This document shows, one piece after another, positions 47,093 to 58,001 of a DNA stretch of 64,000 bases. A program made the translations under genes and the position numbers. Position 1 is the stretch's first letter. Every line of letters starts with the position of its first letter. The notes below the pieces were generated by a model. The model was not told the DNA's origin. It made no database searches and saw only the letters and a program-made list of their open reading frames with translations. This stretch comes from Porodaedalea pini (lineage: Eukaryota > Basidiomycota > Agaricomycetes > Hymenochaetales > Hymenochaetaceae), in assembly GCA_002794775.1 (NCBI GenBank), contig NBAY01000060.1:1-64000 (forward strand). Reading direction: 5' to 3'.

Positions 47093-50000
47093 CACAAGTC
47101 GAGGAACTGACGCAGCGGTGCCGGCGAGACGAGTGGAAACAGATGGTATGTGAGATGTGCCGCGGAGTCGATCCATCGGTACGCGTACCGAGCTCATGTA
47201 CAGACGTTTTATCTTTGCGTTTTAATGACCCTGATTATTTATCTCGTCGTCCAACCCCTTCTCAAACCAAAATTAATTCTCAATTCGTTCAACCCATTTA
47301 CAGTTTTCAACAAATGTCCCCTAATGTTTTAAATCAATCCGATTCGACTATTTCCCGTTACGTTTCCCCAAGTTTTACCTTGAATACCCCAGCTCCGTTT
47401 ATTTATTCGCAGAGATTGAATTTTCTTTTATCTCCTTGCACCGTTGCTTTGGACACTTCTTCGGACACTTTTGGTTCGGTGGTGTTGGATTCGACGGAGG
47501 ATGAAGGAAGTGTTTTGGCGTACAAGCAGGTGGCGCAGAAGGTACGTCCTGTACCGGGAGTGTTACCGGAGGAGTTTCGTATAGTTCGAAGGCGACATCC
47601 CAATCCATTGGCCAACATGCCAAAGTTACCGACGAAACCGGTACCGTTCGTACCAACGGGAAAGTTTACACAGGAAAGGCTGGACGCGATGGATTTGGAC
47701 CCAGGCGGATTTCTGTGGAACAAAGAGAAGAAGTTGGTGGTGAATCTGATCATGTTGCAGGAAGGGGCATTTGCGTGGTCGGAGACGGAGAGAGGGACCT
47801 TAGATCCAACGTATTTCGACCCAGTACGCATACCGACGGTGGCGCATGTACCGTGGGTGCGGAAGAACATACCGATCCCCCCTGGGATACTCGAAAAGAC
47901 GCTAAACATACTCAGGGAGAAGATCACCGCCGGAGTTATCGAACCGTCAAACTCGTCGTACCGCTCGAGGTGGTTTTGTGTGGTAAAGAAGGACGGAGCA
48001 TCCTTACGGTTCGTTATCGACTTGCAGGATCTGAACGGAGTGACCATTCGAGACTCGGCCGTACCGCCAGACATAGAGACGCTTGTAGACGCGTGCAGCG
48101 GGCGCGCATGTTACACGGTACTTGATCTCGCTGTGGCTTTCGACCAGCGAATGCTCGACGAACGGTCCCGAGACTTAACGACGTTCCAGACCCCGCTCGG
48201 TACGTTTCGACTGAAGGTGTTACCGATGGGATACACGAATTCGCTGCAGATTCTCCATGGAGACGTCACGTTTATTCTCAGCGACGAAATTCCTAAGGTG
48301 GCGCAGCCGTTCGCGGACGATGTAATTACGCAAGGAGGGTTTACATGGTACGAGCGTACCGACGGAGGGTTTGAAACGATTCCCGAGAACCCGGGCATCT
48401 GCCGGTTCGTCTACAAACACTTGTGTGACGTAAATCGAGTGCTGCAGAGGATGAGGAAAGTGGGCGGTACATTTTCCGGGAAGAAATTCCAGGCGTGTAC
48501 CGATTTGGTGATATTTTTGGGGAATAAACTCACGTACTGAGGGCGCGAACCGGACGATTCGAAGGTTCAGAAGGTGCGGGATTGGCCCCCATGTCGAACA
48601 GTGACGGAGGTGAAAGGATTTCTCGGTATGGTTGGAGTGTTGAGGGTGTTTATTAAGGATTTCGCGAAGAAAGCTCGACCATTGACCCAACTTACGCGTA
48701 AAAACAACATATTCGATTGGGGACTGGAAGAGCAGGATTCGATGGACACGTTGAAGGAAGTGGTTATCGACTGCCTGGCACTGTGCGCGATCAACTACGG
48801 GTCAGACAGAGCGGTTATCTTAGCGGTGGATTTGTCGATCATAGGAGTAGGGTGGACGTTGGGCCAGGATCACCCAGACGGTAGGAGAAGGATTAATCGG
48901 TTCGGGTCGATCAACTGGAACTCGGTACAGGCGACGTACTCCCAGCCAAAGATCAAGTTGTTCAGGTTGTTTAGGGCATTGAGGGCGGTGAGGTTGTTTA
49001 TTTATGGAGTTAAGCTCCTGGTGGTTGAGATGGACGCAGCGTATGTCAAAGGGATGATTAACAATCCGGATCTACAGCCGAATGCGATGATAAACCGGTG
49101 GATTGCAGGAATTCTCCTTTTCGACTTCGAGCTTCGCCACGTACCGGCTGCGGAATTCACGTGTACTGACGGACTGTCGAGACGGCGAGCCGCACCAGGG
49201 GACCCCCAAGAAGAAGACGACTATGAAGAATGGATCGATGCAGCGTATGCGTTTTTGTATGGAGCGGTGTTGAGTACCGACGTCGAAGAAGGGTCTGGTA
49301 CAGCCACAGATCCTCAGGGGCAGCGATTCCCGGCCTCGGATTCGGTAAAGTCGCGAGATAAGCGATTAGAGTTGGTTCGGTACCTCCTCAAACATGGAAG
49401 GAAGCCCTCGGAGATCGACAAGAAGCGCTTTCCTTTGTTTGTCCGGTACACCTCCGGATTCTTCATGCGAGCAGGACGGCTTTGGCGAAAGACCCGACGA
49501 GAGCATCCCCAGCTGGTCGTCGAACAGGAACGCCGCTGGTCGCTTGTCCAGCAGGCTCACGACGATCTCGGACACAAGGGAGTGTATTCGGTACGCGCTG
49601 ATAATTCTGAGTTCCGGTTGTTAGTGAATAGGAATCAGATGATTGAGTTCGAGGGAGACGTGTCTAATGGGTCAATACCCTCGTTCCGGTCGAGTTCCGT
49701 GGGTTCCGGATTGCAGGATTCGGGTTGCGTGCGTTCCGGTGTGTCAGGGGCAATGGAATCGACGAAGCGTACTAATAGGGAAGTGTTCGAAGCGTAGCGC
49801 CGGCGGAGCGCTCGAGATGTGTGGGGGATCGTTGGTGGCTGTGTCGGAAGACACGGAGACGCGCTAATACTAACACGACTTTCTCGGAGCGGGATTGTCC
49901 TCGGGATGGACGGCTGGTCCCTGTGCTCAACAGACGTCGTCTGGAGTACCAGAGAGCGGGGCGAGATACGGGACTTAATTCAGAAGATAAGAGACGAGAG

Positions 50001-51817
50001 GGAGTCGAAGTCGAGATAACGAGAACGAAGCGAAACGAGGTAAGGACGGAACGGACGGAACGAGCGCAACGGGCGCAACGCGAATAAAACGAAGTCGAGG
50101 TGAGCGATTCGAGTCACTGAGGCACCGAGGCGTACCTAGAGACAGTCCTGAGAGATAGCACACAAAGTTAGGCGTCGAAACTCAGGGGTGGAATTGCTGT
50201 TCTATCTACAACATTCGATGCTCTATAAATACTAAACAAGTGTCCTGCGTAAACATGAAAGGTGAAATAAAATAAGACGAGTCCTCTATTGTCCTACCAC
50301 TGAGCCTCCTGAGTGTTTCCTTTGAGCGGCTCCACGATCCGAACTACTGAAAGGCGGGGACGGCGCGTGTTGACTTGGCGTAGCGTCGGTGAGCTTCGGG
50401 ATCCTTTGTACGGAGCCAGAACGACCAATGCCGGGCTGCCGCATGTTTGTTAGACAAAGGCAAATGAACGAACCTTTGGCAGGGTCGAGTGGACACGCGC
50501 ACAGATAAGTGCACCGGGGTCGGTCTGAGTAGCTGATGCGTGCGATCCGGCCGTTGCGTGCGTTCCGTGTTCGGGTAATCACCGCCGGCCCGGGTGTACC
50601 GCTTTGCTCAATTGCCGAGTCGAGGCTCTTCGACTTCGTGACGTACATCGCGTGCGTTCCACTCGTTCCGTGCCCAACGAACCGGTTGGTGTTACAGCGC
50701 TCGATTGCTGGACCGGTTTTGGTGGCCGTCGATTTCGGAGGATGTCAAATACTTTGTGCGTACGTGTCATATCTGTCAGGTGCGCCAGACCACAAAAGTG
50801 TCGATACCGCCATCGGTACCGGACGTACCGACGTTGTTCGCCCGGATCCACATCGACACGAAGCACATGCCCGCTTCAGGAGGCTTTCACTACATTGTAC
50901 ATGCGCGGTGCTCCTTGTCCAGTTACCCGGAGTTCCAACTGTTACGAAAGCAGACTGGTCACATGATCGGGCAGTTCATTTTTCAGGAATTACTGTGTCA
51001 GTACGGCGCGTGTCCCGAACTCGTTACCGATAACAGTACCCTGTTTATCGCTGCGCTTGATTGGTTGCGGGATCGGTACCACATTTCGCACATCAAGATC
51101 TCGGCGTATAATTCTCAGGCCAACGGGATCGTCGAATGATGGCATTACGATGTCCAGGAAGTCTTGATCAAGGCAGCCGACGGGAACGCATCCAAGTGGC
51201 ATGAGCACGCTTACTCGGTTTTCTGGGCCGAGCGTATCACAATCCAGAAATCGACCGGTATGTCGCCGTACTACATGGTTCATGGAGTCGAGCCGGTACT
51301 TCCCTTCGATCTCGCCGAGGCCACTTATCTTACTCCGCCGTTGGATTCCCCGATGCGTACCGAGGAACTGATAGCGACCCGGGCGCGCCAGTTACAGAAG
51401 CGTCTGGCGGACCTTGATAGGATCGCGCAGTTGGTTCAAGATGCTCGACACAAGTACGCTCGACAGTTCACTGAAGTCCATAAGCACGTCATCAAGGACT
51501 ACGATTTCCAGCCCGGTCGACTCGTACTTGTGCGGAACACCCGGATCGAAAAGGAGTTGGACCGAAAGACGAAGGCCCGGTACTTGGGACCGTACGTCAT
51601 CGTCCGTAGGACACGTTCCGGAGCGTATATCATCTCGGAACTCGATGGATCGGTTTCCCAGATTTGGATTGCAGCTTTTTGTCTCATTCCTTATTTTCCC
51701 CGATCTGACATTTCTGTTCCCCTTGACGAAATCCTTCGACAGGATGATGACGAACATAGCATGATGAAGGAAGATCTGGTAGAAGAAGACGGCTCTGAGT
51801 TGGACTCTGATACCTAG
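47093..51817 (+). pseudogene. pol: B2 RT-RNase H-integrase ORF, interrupted
   Basis: RT, RNase H and integrase of a Gypsy lineage distinct from family A. The RT keeps the SRWFCVVKKDG and LDLAVAFDQR blocks. Its catalytic motif is FADD (48310-48321) instead of Y-x-DD, as in other fungal Gypsy elements with F-x-DD. RNase H begins after TGA 48538-48540, shared with B1, and has VDLSIIGVGWTLGQ. Integrase HHCC is split by LTR-C (49599-50696) between the His pair (HDDLGHKG) and CHIC. DDE residues lie in HIDTKH, VTDNSTLF and QANGIVE, the last followed by TGA 51137-51139, also shared with B1. The C-terminus is acidic, with no chromodomain. Not translatable as it stands. Confidence 0.82.
49599..50696 (-). 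mobile_element. Solo LTR-C (1098 bp)
   Basis: Plus strand TGATAATTCTGAG to GGTGTTACA, perfect 4-bp duplication GCGC (49595-49598 and 50697-50700). Same length as the LTR-C at 40456-41553. It breaks the integrase zinc finger of B2. Confidence 0.9.
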
Positions 51818-52241
51818 TCGCGAATTCTGATTATGTTCGCCATCCAAGGTATCGGTATGCGTACCGATACGTACCGACGCCTCCTTATTTTATTATCTTT
51901 TAATCAATTATGATCCAATTATGTTTTAAACCATGGAACCGTTTACATTCTTTCATACGGAACTCTTTCTCGATTATTGAAACATTAAATATATGGCCTA
52001 TCTTTGATTTCCCTTTCGGTACAATAGTAAAATCACAAACGGACACTTAACGACGACCTTTCTGTTTCTTGTTCTCTTCGTCCTTTCATTTTTGTCACAC
52101 CCGAAAACTTAAAGAAAACAAAAGAAAAATCCATATTCAAAAATATATACAAATAAATTACTACACTTTGTATTATTTTTCTTTTTTTTCTTTTTCTTTC
52201 CGCAGGACCAAGTCGTACCGACGCATACCGACGCGTACCGA
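51818..52241. other. B2 spacer between convergent genes
   Basis: AT-rich, no ORF. Includes a T/C tract ending CTTTCCGCAGG (52176-52206), acceptor-like on the plus strand and conserved in B1, then CGTACCG-type repeats before the stop of the reverse-strand gene. Confidence 0.6.
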
Positions 52242-52872
52242 CTAGTCCTCCTCCTCCTCCCTTGCACCCCACTTCCCCTTCTCAAGCGCCGCAAGGCGTG
52301 CACGGATCGAGGCCGCTTCGGCCGCCTGACGAGTCGCCTCTGCAGTGAGTCGACGCAAGCTACGCTCGAGCTCGTGGACGTCACGCACGAGCTCCGCGAC
52401 GACGTGATCGAACTCGTCTTCGGAGTCGTGCTCTGAGACGAGCTCACGCGGGTCCTCGTATGCGCCGGCGAGCCGGCTTGGACCTGCGACGGGCAGCGAG
52501 GCAGCACGGCCCCTCTGTTGCTGCTGCTGCTGCCGCGGTACGCGTGCGGCAGCAGGCCTCGGTACGTGAGGCGGTGGGGATGGCGTGTCCACCATGATCG
52601 GAGAAGCCGGCGCAGGTGGCGCAGACGACGCAGACGGCTGCGGCTGTTGCTGCTGCTGTTGCTGCTGCTGCAGCTGCAGCTGCGGTGCTTTGGGCGCAGC
52701 GCGCGGTATGCCCTCGTCGCGGGCGGCGCGTTTCTGCTTTCCACCCGACTTTCTGCCCCGGACCTCCTTCGTGCGTCCCTGGGTTGCCAGCGAGCACCCC
52801 GTCTGCCAGACGACCGTGCAGAGGAAGCAAGCCCTACCGGGCTGCCCCTGACACGTTCTCCCCCGACGCGCG

Positions 52873-53295
52873 TGTTAGGCGGAAGCCCGGGAGACGACTC
52901 GGACTGGGCAGGCCTCGGCTGACTGTCGTCTGGGACGTGCTATACTCGAGCGTAGACTCGGGACACGCTTACTCAGGCTAGGTCGACGCGGAGGTAAGAG
53001 GATTAATACAAAACTAGACTAATACAAGGGGGACGAGTCTCACCTAGGTCGACGCGGAGGTAAGAGGAAAAGCAGAACAAGGAGTTCATGCGATTCCTGA
53101 GACCTTATATAGCGGCGACCGTGAGACTATATTACCTAACATTGCATAACGAGTGGGAATGGAACGAATGAAGGTCGTGTAGAGGGAGTGTGGGAAGTGA
53201 TTGGAAAGATGATTAAAGATAATGAAAAGGAGCAATTAACAGAAACGAAAAAGGAAAAGGGGAAATAAAGAAAAGGGGAAGTTCAAGTCCTGACA
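52873..53295 (-). repeat. 3' LTR of A5
   Basis: 423 bp, plus-strand TGTTAGGCGG to GTCCTGACA. The polypurine tract (plus-strand CCCCCCCTC at 53299-53307) adjoins it, and the pol stop TAA is at 53296-53298. Confidence 0.95.
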
Positions 53296-56200
53296 TTACC
53301 CCCCCCTCAAGGTTGGGTGTCCCGACCAACCAAGATCGCGGTCGTCTGGCTCGGTGTCGACGAAGAGCGGACGGAGTCGTGAGCGAGGGATATTGAGTTT
53401 GCGGGGAGCACCGGGGTGTTTGAGGTAGAATTCAGCAATTGCCTCCTTTGCGTTCTCGCCGAAGTCCGTCTCCGGTTGCCAGGTCGGTTCGTTGTACCCG
53501 ACCCACTTGACGAGGTACTGTAGTTTACCTCGGTGCAGACGTGAGTCAATGACGTCTTCAACCTCGTATTCCTCTTCGTTGTCGACGATTTCCGGTGGTG
53601 GCGGTGGCGGTAGCTTCTGGCTCTCAAACGACGGTTCAACGGCGGGTTTCAACAGGGCTTCGTTGAAGACAGGGTGGACCTTTTTCCATCGCTTCGGGAG
53701 TTTGAGCTTGTACGCGCTCGCTCCTACCTTGTCGACGACGTCAAAGGGGCCGTACCATTTGTCTGCAAGTTTCTTTGTCGGCGAGTCCGTACTAATGTTT
53801 CGCCCGTCAAGGAAGACCTTGTCGCCAGCCTTGTATTCCACCGATGTTCCTGCCGTCCGGTCATGGTAGCGTTTCATGTCTTCTGCTGCCTTGACCAGAT
53901 TGTCCCTTGCCGCGCGATGGGTCTCCTTGATGTGCTTCGCGAATTCTTCTGCCGACATGTTGGTAGAGGAAGTTCGTACGGCGTCGAAGCTCCTAGGGTG
54001 ACGTCCAGTGTTCGCGTAGAAGGGTGACATCTTTGTCGCCGAGTGTTCTCGGTTGTTGTAGGCGAACTCTGCGAGAGGGAGCCAGTCTTTCCAGTCTGAC
54101 TGCCGATGGTCAACGAAGAGCCGGAGGTACTGTTCGAGCTCTTGGTTGACGCGTTCCGTCTGACCGTCCGTTTGCGGGTGATACGCCGTCGACGGGTTGC
54201 CTTCGATGTGTAGGAGTTTGTACAGCTCCCTCATCATTGATGCGTCAAACTGCGTGCCTCGGTCATGGATGATCTTTTTTGGCAAGCCATGGAGACGGAA
54301 GACGTGGTCGCGGTACAGTTGAGCCATGCCTTCCGCTGACAATTTTGTCGTCGTCGGGATCGCGTGCATCTGTTTCGAGAACCTATCGACGAAAACGCAG
54401 ATTGCGTTGTGCCCCTTGGAGTCCGGGAGTTCTCCGATGAGGTCGACCGTGACAATTTCCCAGGGACCTTCAGGGACCGCGTTTGGATGAAGTGGCCTCG
54501 ACCTTGATGCCCTCAGAGCCTTCGTTCGTTGGCAGCGGTCACATCCTCGGACGTATGCTCGGACATCGGAGAACATCGACGCCCACCAGAAGTCTCGACG
54601 TACCAGTTCGACCGTCTTCGACGATCCCGGATGTCCTGCCAGGGTCGAGTCGTGGCACTCCCTCAACACCGCTTCCTTCATCGTCGTCGGCACGTACACC
54701 TTGCCTTTCATTCTCCACAACCCGTCGACTTCTACCATATTCGTCGGCCTTTCCGACTCGTCTTGTGCCCTCTGCGCTTCACCCACTCGTTCCAACACTT
54801 CATCCCGCGACGTCCTCACTATTCCACGATTCAACCACTTTTCCTTGATGAAGACGATGCCGTAGTTGTCATCCTGGCCCTTGTCGTAACCTGCCTTGCG
54901 CGATAATAGGTCCGCCTTGCCCATCGTCTTCCCCGACTTGTGTTCGAGGTGGAAGTCAAACTCTTCGAGTTCGGTTCGCCAGCGGGCTTGCCGGTAGCTC
55001 AGCTTCTGCGCTGACCTGAAGTAGGTGAGGTTAGCGTGGTCGGACCAGATTTCGATCGTGTGGCGAGCGCCGAGGAGGTATTGTCGCCATTCCTTGAGCG
55101 CCGAAACGATCGCGAGCATCTCCTTGTCGTAGATCTCGTAGTTTCGTTCAGCGGGTAGGAGCGCTTCTGACCTATAGGCAATCACCCTCCACTTCCCTTC
55201 CTGTTTTTGCAACAACACACCGCCGAGCGCAAAGTTTGACGAGTCCGCTTCTACGCGGAAAGGACCCTCGTCGTTGGCGATGGCTAGGACTGGAGGTGAG
55301 CAGAGACGTCGTCTCAGCTCCTCGAACGCTTTCTGCTGTTCGGTCTCCCATACCCAGTCCTTCTTGCCCGTTAACGACGTCAGCGGATGGACCACCTTAC
55401 TGTAGTCCTTGATGAACCGTCGTAGCCAGTTACCCATGCCGAGGAATTGTTGTAGCTGTTTCAGGTTTCGTGGGACCGGCCAGTTCGCAATCGCCTCCGT
55501 CTTTGCTGGGTCAGCCTTGATCTCGCCATTACCGATGATGTGGCCGAGGTATTTGACGATCTTGGCGTCAAATTCGCACTTCTCCGGTTTCAGGTACAGG
55601 CCATTCTCTCGCAGGATCTGAAGGACGCGCCTCGACGTGTCTATATGTTCCTCAATGGTCTCCGAGAGGATCAATATGTCGTCGAGGTATACGATGATCA
55701 GGTTAGCGTAAATCAGTTCCTTGAAGATGTGATTGACAAAAGCCTGGAACGTTGCCGGGGCGTTGCAGAGACCAAAGAACATGACCGTCGGTTCGAATAG
55801 GCCCATGTTTGTGCGAAACGCTGCTTTCCATTCGTCACCCTCGCGGATCCGGATATTGTAGTACCCCCAGCGAAGGTCAAGCTTAGTGATGTACTTCGCT
55901 TTCTTGACCTTGTCGACGAGTTCGTCAATGAGAGGGAGGGGATACTTGTTCTTGATCGTACCGTCATTGAGCTTACGGTAATCCTGGATCGGGCGTAGCG
56001 ATTTGTCGGCCTTCTTGACGAAGAAGAAGGGCGACGCCATGGGCGATATCGACCGTCGAATGCGACCCGACTTCAAGTTTTCATCGAGGAAGTCCTTGAG
56101 TGACTGTTGCTCTGTTGGCGTGAGCGGGTAGATTTTACAGTCACTTGGTTTGAAGTCGGGCTTCAAGTCGATGACGTGGTCCCACGGTCGGTGTTCCGGT

Positions 56201-56940
56201 AGCTTTTCGAAGCCTTTTTCGCTAAAGACGTCGGCGTAGTCGTTGAGGTATGCGGGCCAGGACTCCTTGTCCATTCGCACCTCTCTCACCCTCCTCGTCT
56301 CCTCTGCTGCTCTCCACACCCTCTGCATACCTTCCTCGTCGTCCTTCTCTACCACGCATTCACCTGGACAGCGAGTAAAGTCGAGTGTCCCCGTCTTCCA
56401 GTTGACCTCTGGATTGTGTCGTCGAAGCCAGTCGTACCCCAGGAAGATGTTAGAAGACGCCAATGAGGTTACTGCCAGGACGATCTGTTCCTTATGATGA
56501 CCGATCGTGAGTTCAACGTCAACGTATTCCTCGATCAACCCAGCTTCGTTGTGCGTGCCGTCGGCATTGAGCACCGCAAGGGGTCGGATATACCGCTTCG
56601 TTTCTAGCCCATACCGTTCGACGAACCTCACGTCGATGCACGATCCTGTACATCCCGAGTCCACGAGTGCGTGAGCGTCTACCTCCCTCACTTCACCTTT
56701 CACACTGTGTCCGACGTTCAGGAGAAGGTCCAGCTGGCGTCCGCCAGTTCCTCTCATGAACAACTGCTCGTACCCTTCACTTCTTTTCACACCGGTGGGG
56801 ACTTCATACTCCGGAGAACCATCGACGTCGTTCGCATCTACGTGTTGTACAGACGGTTGGTTATATTTTAACGAGTCCGGATTCAAAGTCCCTTGTTCTT
56901 CCCGGTCAGTCGCCCCGATGGCTACGCCTGACCACTCGCA
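53296..56940 (-). CDS. pol: A5 Pol polyprotein with chromodomain
   Basis: Entered by -1 frameshift at the heptamer (plus-strand 56940-56946). The first in-frame ATG, 56886, gives 1196 residues. Order as in A3: protease (DSG near residue 77), RT with YLDD (near 55690), RNase H (near 55250-54890), integrase zinc region with GCDRCQRTK (near 54540), DDE core (VTVDLIGELP, IHDRGTQFD, NQELEQYLR), a basic C-terminal domain, and a chromodomain with YLVKWVGYNEPTWQP (near 53520-53470). No stop or shift was found. A3 and A5 Pol are close homologues differing at scattered residues, so both derive from recently active sources. Confidence 0.94.
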   Translation of the reverse strand, partial: CEWSGVAIGATDREEQGTLNPDSLKYNQPSVQHVDANDVDGSPEYEVPTGVKRSEGYEQLFMRGTGGRQLDLLLNVGHSVKGEVREVDAHALVDSGCTGSCIDVRFVERYGLETKRYIRPLAVLNADGTHNEAGLIEEYVDVELTIGHHKEQIVLAVTSLASSNIFLGYDWLRRHNPEVNWKTGTLDFTRCPGECVVEKDDEEGMQRVWRAAEETRRVREVRMDKESWPAYLNDYADVFSEKGFEKLPEHRPWDHVIDLKPDFKPSDCKIYPLTPTEQQSLKDFLDENLKSGRIRRSISPMASPFFFVKKADKSLRPIQDYRKLNDGTIKNKYPLPLIDELVDKVKKAKYITKLDLRWGYYNIRIREGDEWKAAFRTNMGLFEPTVMFFGLCNAPATFQAFVNHIFKELIYANLIIVYLDDILILSETIEEHIDTSRRVLQILRENGLYLKPEKCEFDAKIVKYLGHIIGNGEIKADPAKTEAIANWPVPRNLKQLQQFLGMGNWLRRFIKDYSKVVHPLTSLTGKKDWVWETEQQKAFEELRRRLCSPPVLAIANDEGPFRVEADSSNFALGGVLLQKQEGKWRVIAYRSEALLPAERNYEIYDKEMLAIVSALKEWRQYLLGARHTIEIWSDHANLTYFRSAQKLSYRQARWRTELEEFDFHLEHKSGKTMGKADLLSRKAGYDKGQDDNYGIVFIKEKWLNRGIVRTSRDEVLERVGEAQRAQDESERPTNMVEVDGLWRMKGKVYVPTTMKEAVLRECHDSTLAGHPGSSKTVELVRRDFWWASMFSDVRAYVRGCDRCQRTKALRASRSRPLHPNAVPEGPWEIVTVDLIGELPDSKGHNAICVFVDRFSKQMHAIPTTTKLSAEGMAQLYRDHVFRLHGLPKKIIHDRGTQFDASMMRELYKLLHIEGNPSTAYHPQTDGQTERVNQELEQYLRLFVDHRQSDWKDWLPLAEFAYNNREHSATKMSPFYANTGRHPRSFDAVRTSSTNMSAEEFAKHIKETHRAARDNLVKAAEDMKRYHDRTAGTSVEYKAGDKVFLDGRNISTDSPTKKLADKWYGPFDVVDKVGASAYKLKLPKRWKKVHPVFNEALLKPAVEPSFESQKLPPPPPPEIVDNEEEYEVEDVIDSRLHRGKLQYLVKWVGYNEPTWQPETDFGENAKEAIAEFYLKHPGAPRKLNIPRSRLRPLFVDTEPDDRDLGWSGHPTLRGG

Positions 56941-58001
56941 AAACCCTGCGAGTCAACGACCTCTTCGTCATTCTCTCCTTCCTCCACATAGTCCTCCACC
57001 GTCGACCTCCGAGTGTCTACGACTTCCTCGAAGGCTGACTCCTTCATCGCTCCGAGCTCGTCGGCGAGGATGCGGCGTTCGCCAGGGGCCATCAGTTCCA
57101 GCATACGCTGGATAATCGGTTTCCCCTGCGGGCACCTGTCCTTGAAGTGGCCTTCTTGACCACAGATCCAGCAAGCCCTTCTGCGACGTGCCTCGTTCAT
57201 AGAGACGTCCATCGGTTGTCCGATACCTCCGAACGTGACGCCGGTCGCGTCGCGTTTGTCGACATGCGGGGTTGCAACTTGGCGCCGAGCGGGGGGTGCC
57301 GGTTGTTGTTGGCGAGGTTGCGGTATGAACGGGCGGCCTCGTTGAATCGCGCGGATCTGCTGTTCTCCGCGATCGATCTCGATAGCTTTGTTCTTCCACG
57401 CCTCATACGTTGTTGGTACGGGCGTCGACCTCAGCACGCCGCGGACTACCTCGATGTTCATTGCTCGCTTGAGGCGGTCGCAGATAACGCTGTCGTCTTT
57501 CAGTTCCGCCCGCTTGATGATGACGTCAAGTTGTTGGAAGAACTTATCCGCGGTGAGGTCCTTCTGAACCTTCTCCCGGAAATCCTTCAGCGCAGCTTCC
57601 TTTCGGTTTGGATCGTCGAACGAGGCGTCGAGTCGTTCCTGGAATCTTTCCCAGCTGTCCGTGAAGGTAACGATTCCCGCCGTTGTCGACTCCTCGACGT
57701 AGTTCTGCGCCCACGTTGCCGCATTACCACCCTTCAGGTAGGAGAGAGCTACGTAGATCTTACTCTCCGACGTAGGGTATCGGCTTGGGTTCGCGGACAC
57801 GAAAAGAAGGACTTCGCGTCTGAAGTCAAGGTAATCGTCGCCACCAGTGAATTCACGTGGTCGGGCGACGTCTATGTTGGGGGTCGGGGGGTTAGCGGCC
57901 GCGACCGGCGCTGGGGCGTTGTTCGCCTGATGGGCGAAGGCATTTGCAATGATGGCCGCGATCTGCGCCATTTGCTGTTGGCTGAAACCTTCTGCTGACA
58001 T
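56922..58001 (-). CDS. gag: A5 Gag (359 aa)
   Basis: ATG at 58001 (MSAEGFSQQQM), TAG at 56922. Contains FTGGDDYLDFRREVLLF, a capsid-like helical region, and the CCHC knuckle CWICGQEGHFKDRC (near 57165-57125). Same length as A3 Gag. The frame is also open upstream of the ATG as far as about 58345, with amino-acid-level conservation, so the true N-terminus may be longer. An 852-nt open frame on the plus strand across this gene is a shadow. Confidence 0.92.
   Translation of the reverse strand: MSAEGFSQQQMAQIAAIIANAFAHQANNAPAPVAAANPPTPNIDVARPREFTGGDDYLDFRREVLLFVSANPSRYPTSESKIYVALSYLKGGNAATWAQNYVEESTTAGIVTFTDSWERFQERLDASFDDPNRKEAALKDFREKVQKDLTADKFFQQLDVIIKRAELKDDSVICDRLKRAMNIEVVRGVLRSTPVPTTYEAWKNKAIEIDRGEQQIRAIQRGRPFIPQPRQQQPAPPARRQVATPHVDKRDATGVTFGGIGQPMDVSMNEARRRRACWICGQEGHFKDRCPQGKPIIQRMLELMAPGERRILADELGAMKESAFEEVVDTRRSTVEDYVEEGENDEEVVDSQGFASGQA
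56940..56946 (-). other. -1 frameshift heptamer (A5 gag/pol)
   Basis: Minus-strand GGGTTTT, reading G-GGT-TTT in the Gag frame. The Gag stop lies 16 nt downstream. Confidence 0.7.

Larger units (their letters stand above)
43710..47110 (+). pseudogene. gag: B2 Gag-protease ORF, interrupted
   Basis: A single frame encodes Gag and protease once LTR-D and its duplication are removed. It is open from 43710 without an ATG; the first ATG is 43995. The Gag block HNPLDLPRYFEDIEYI is near 44170-44215 and a CCHC knuckle CAFCGDTSHYIRLC is at about 44862-44903. Protease follows: ILDQGAVVCIIREDVWEKLG, with the catalytic triplet DQG (46727-46735) instead of DSG or DTG, then a VLLGQPFFALT flap-side motif. 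TGA at 45204-45206 is CAA in B1. TGA at 46856-46858 is shared with B1. The natural end is TGA 47108-47110, just after the GGGTTTT heptamer. Confidence 0.8.

Noticed and set aside
57147..57998. 283-codon open frame on the plus strand across A5 gag
   Set aside because: Lies entirely opposite a conserved Gag. The same frame is not kept as one ORF in A1, A3 or A4, and no domain is seen. A codon-structure shadow.
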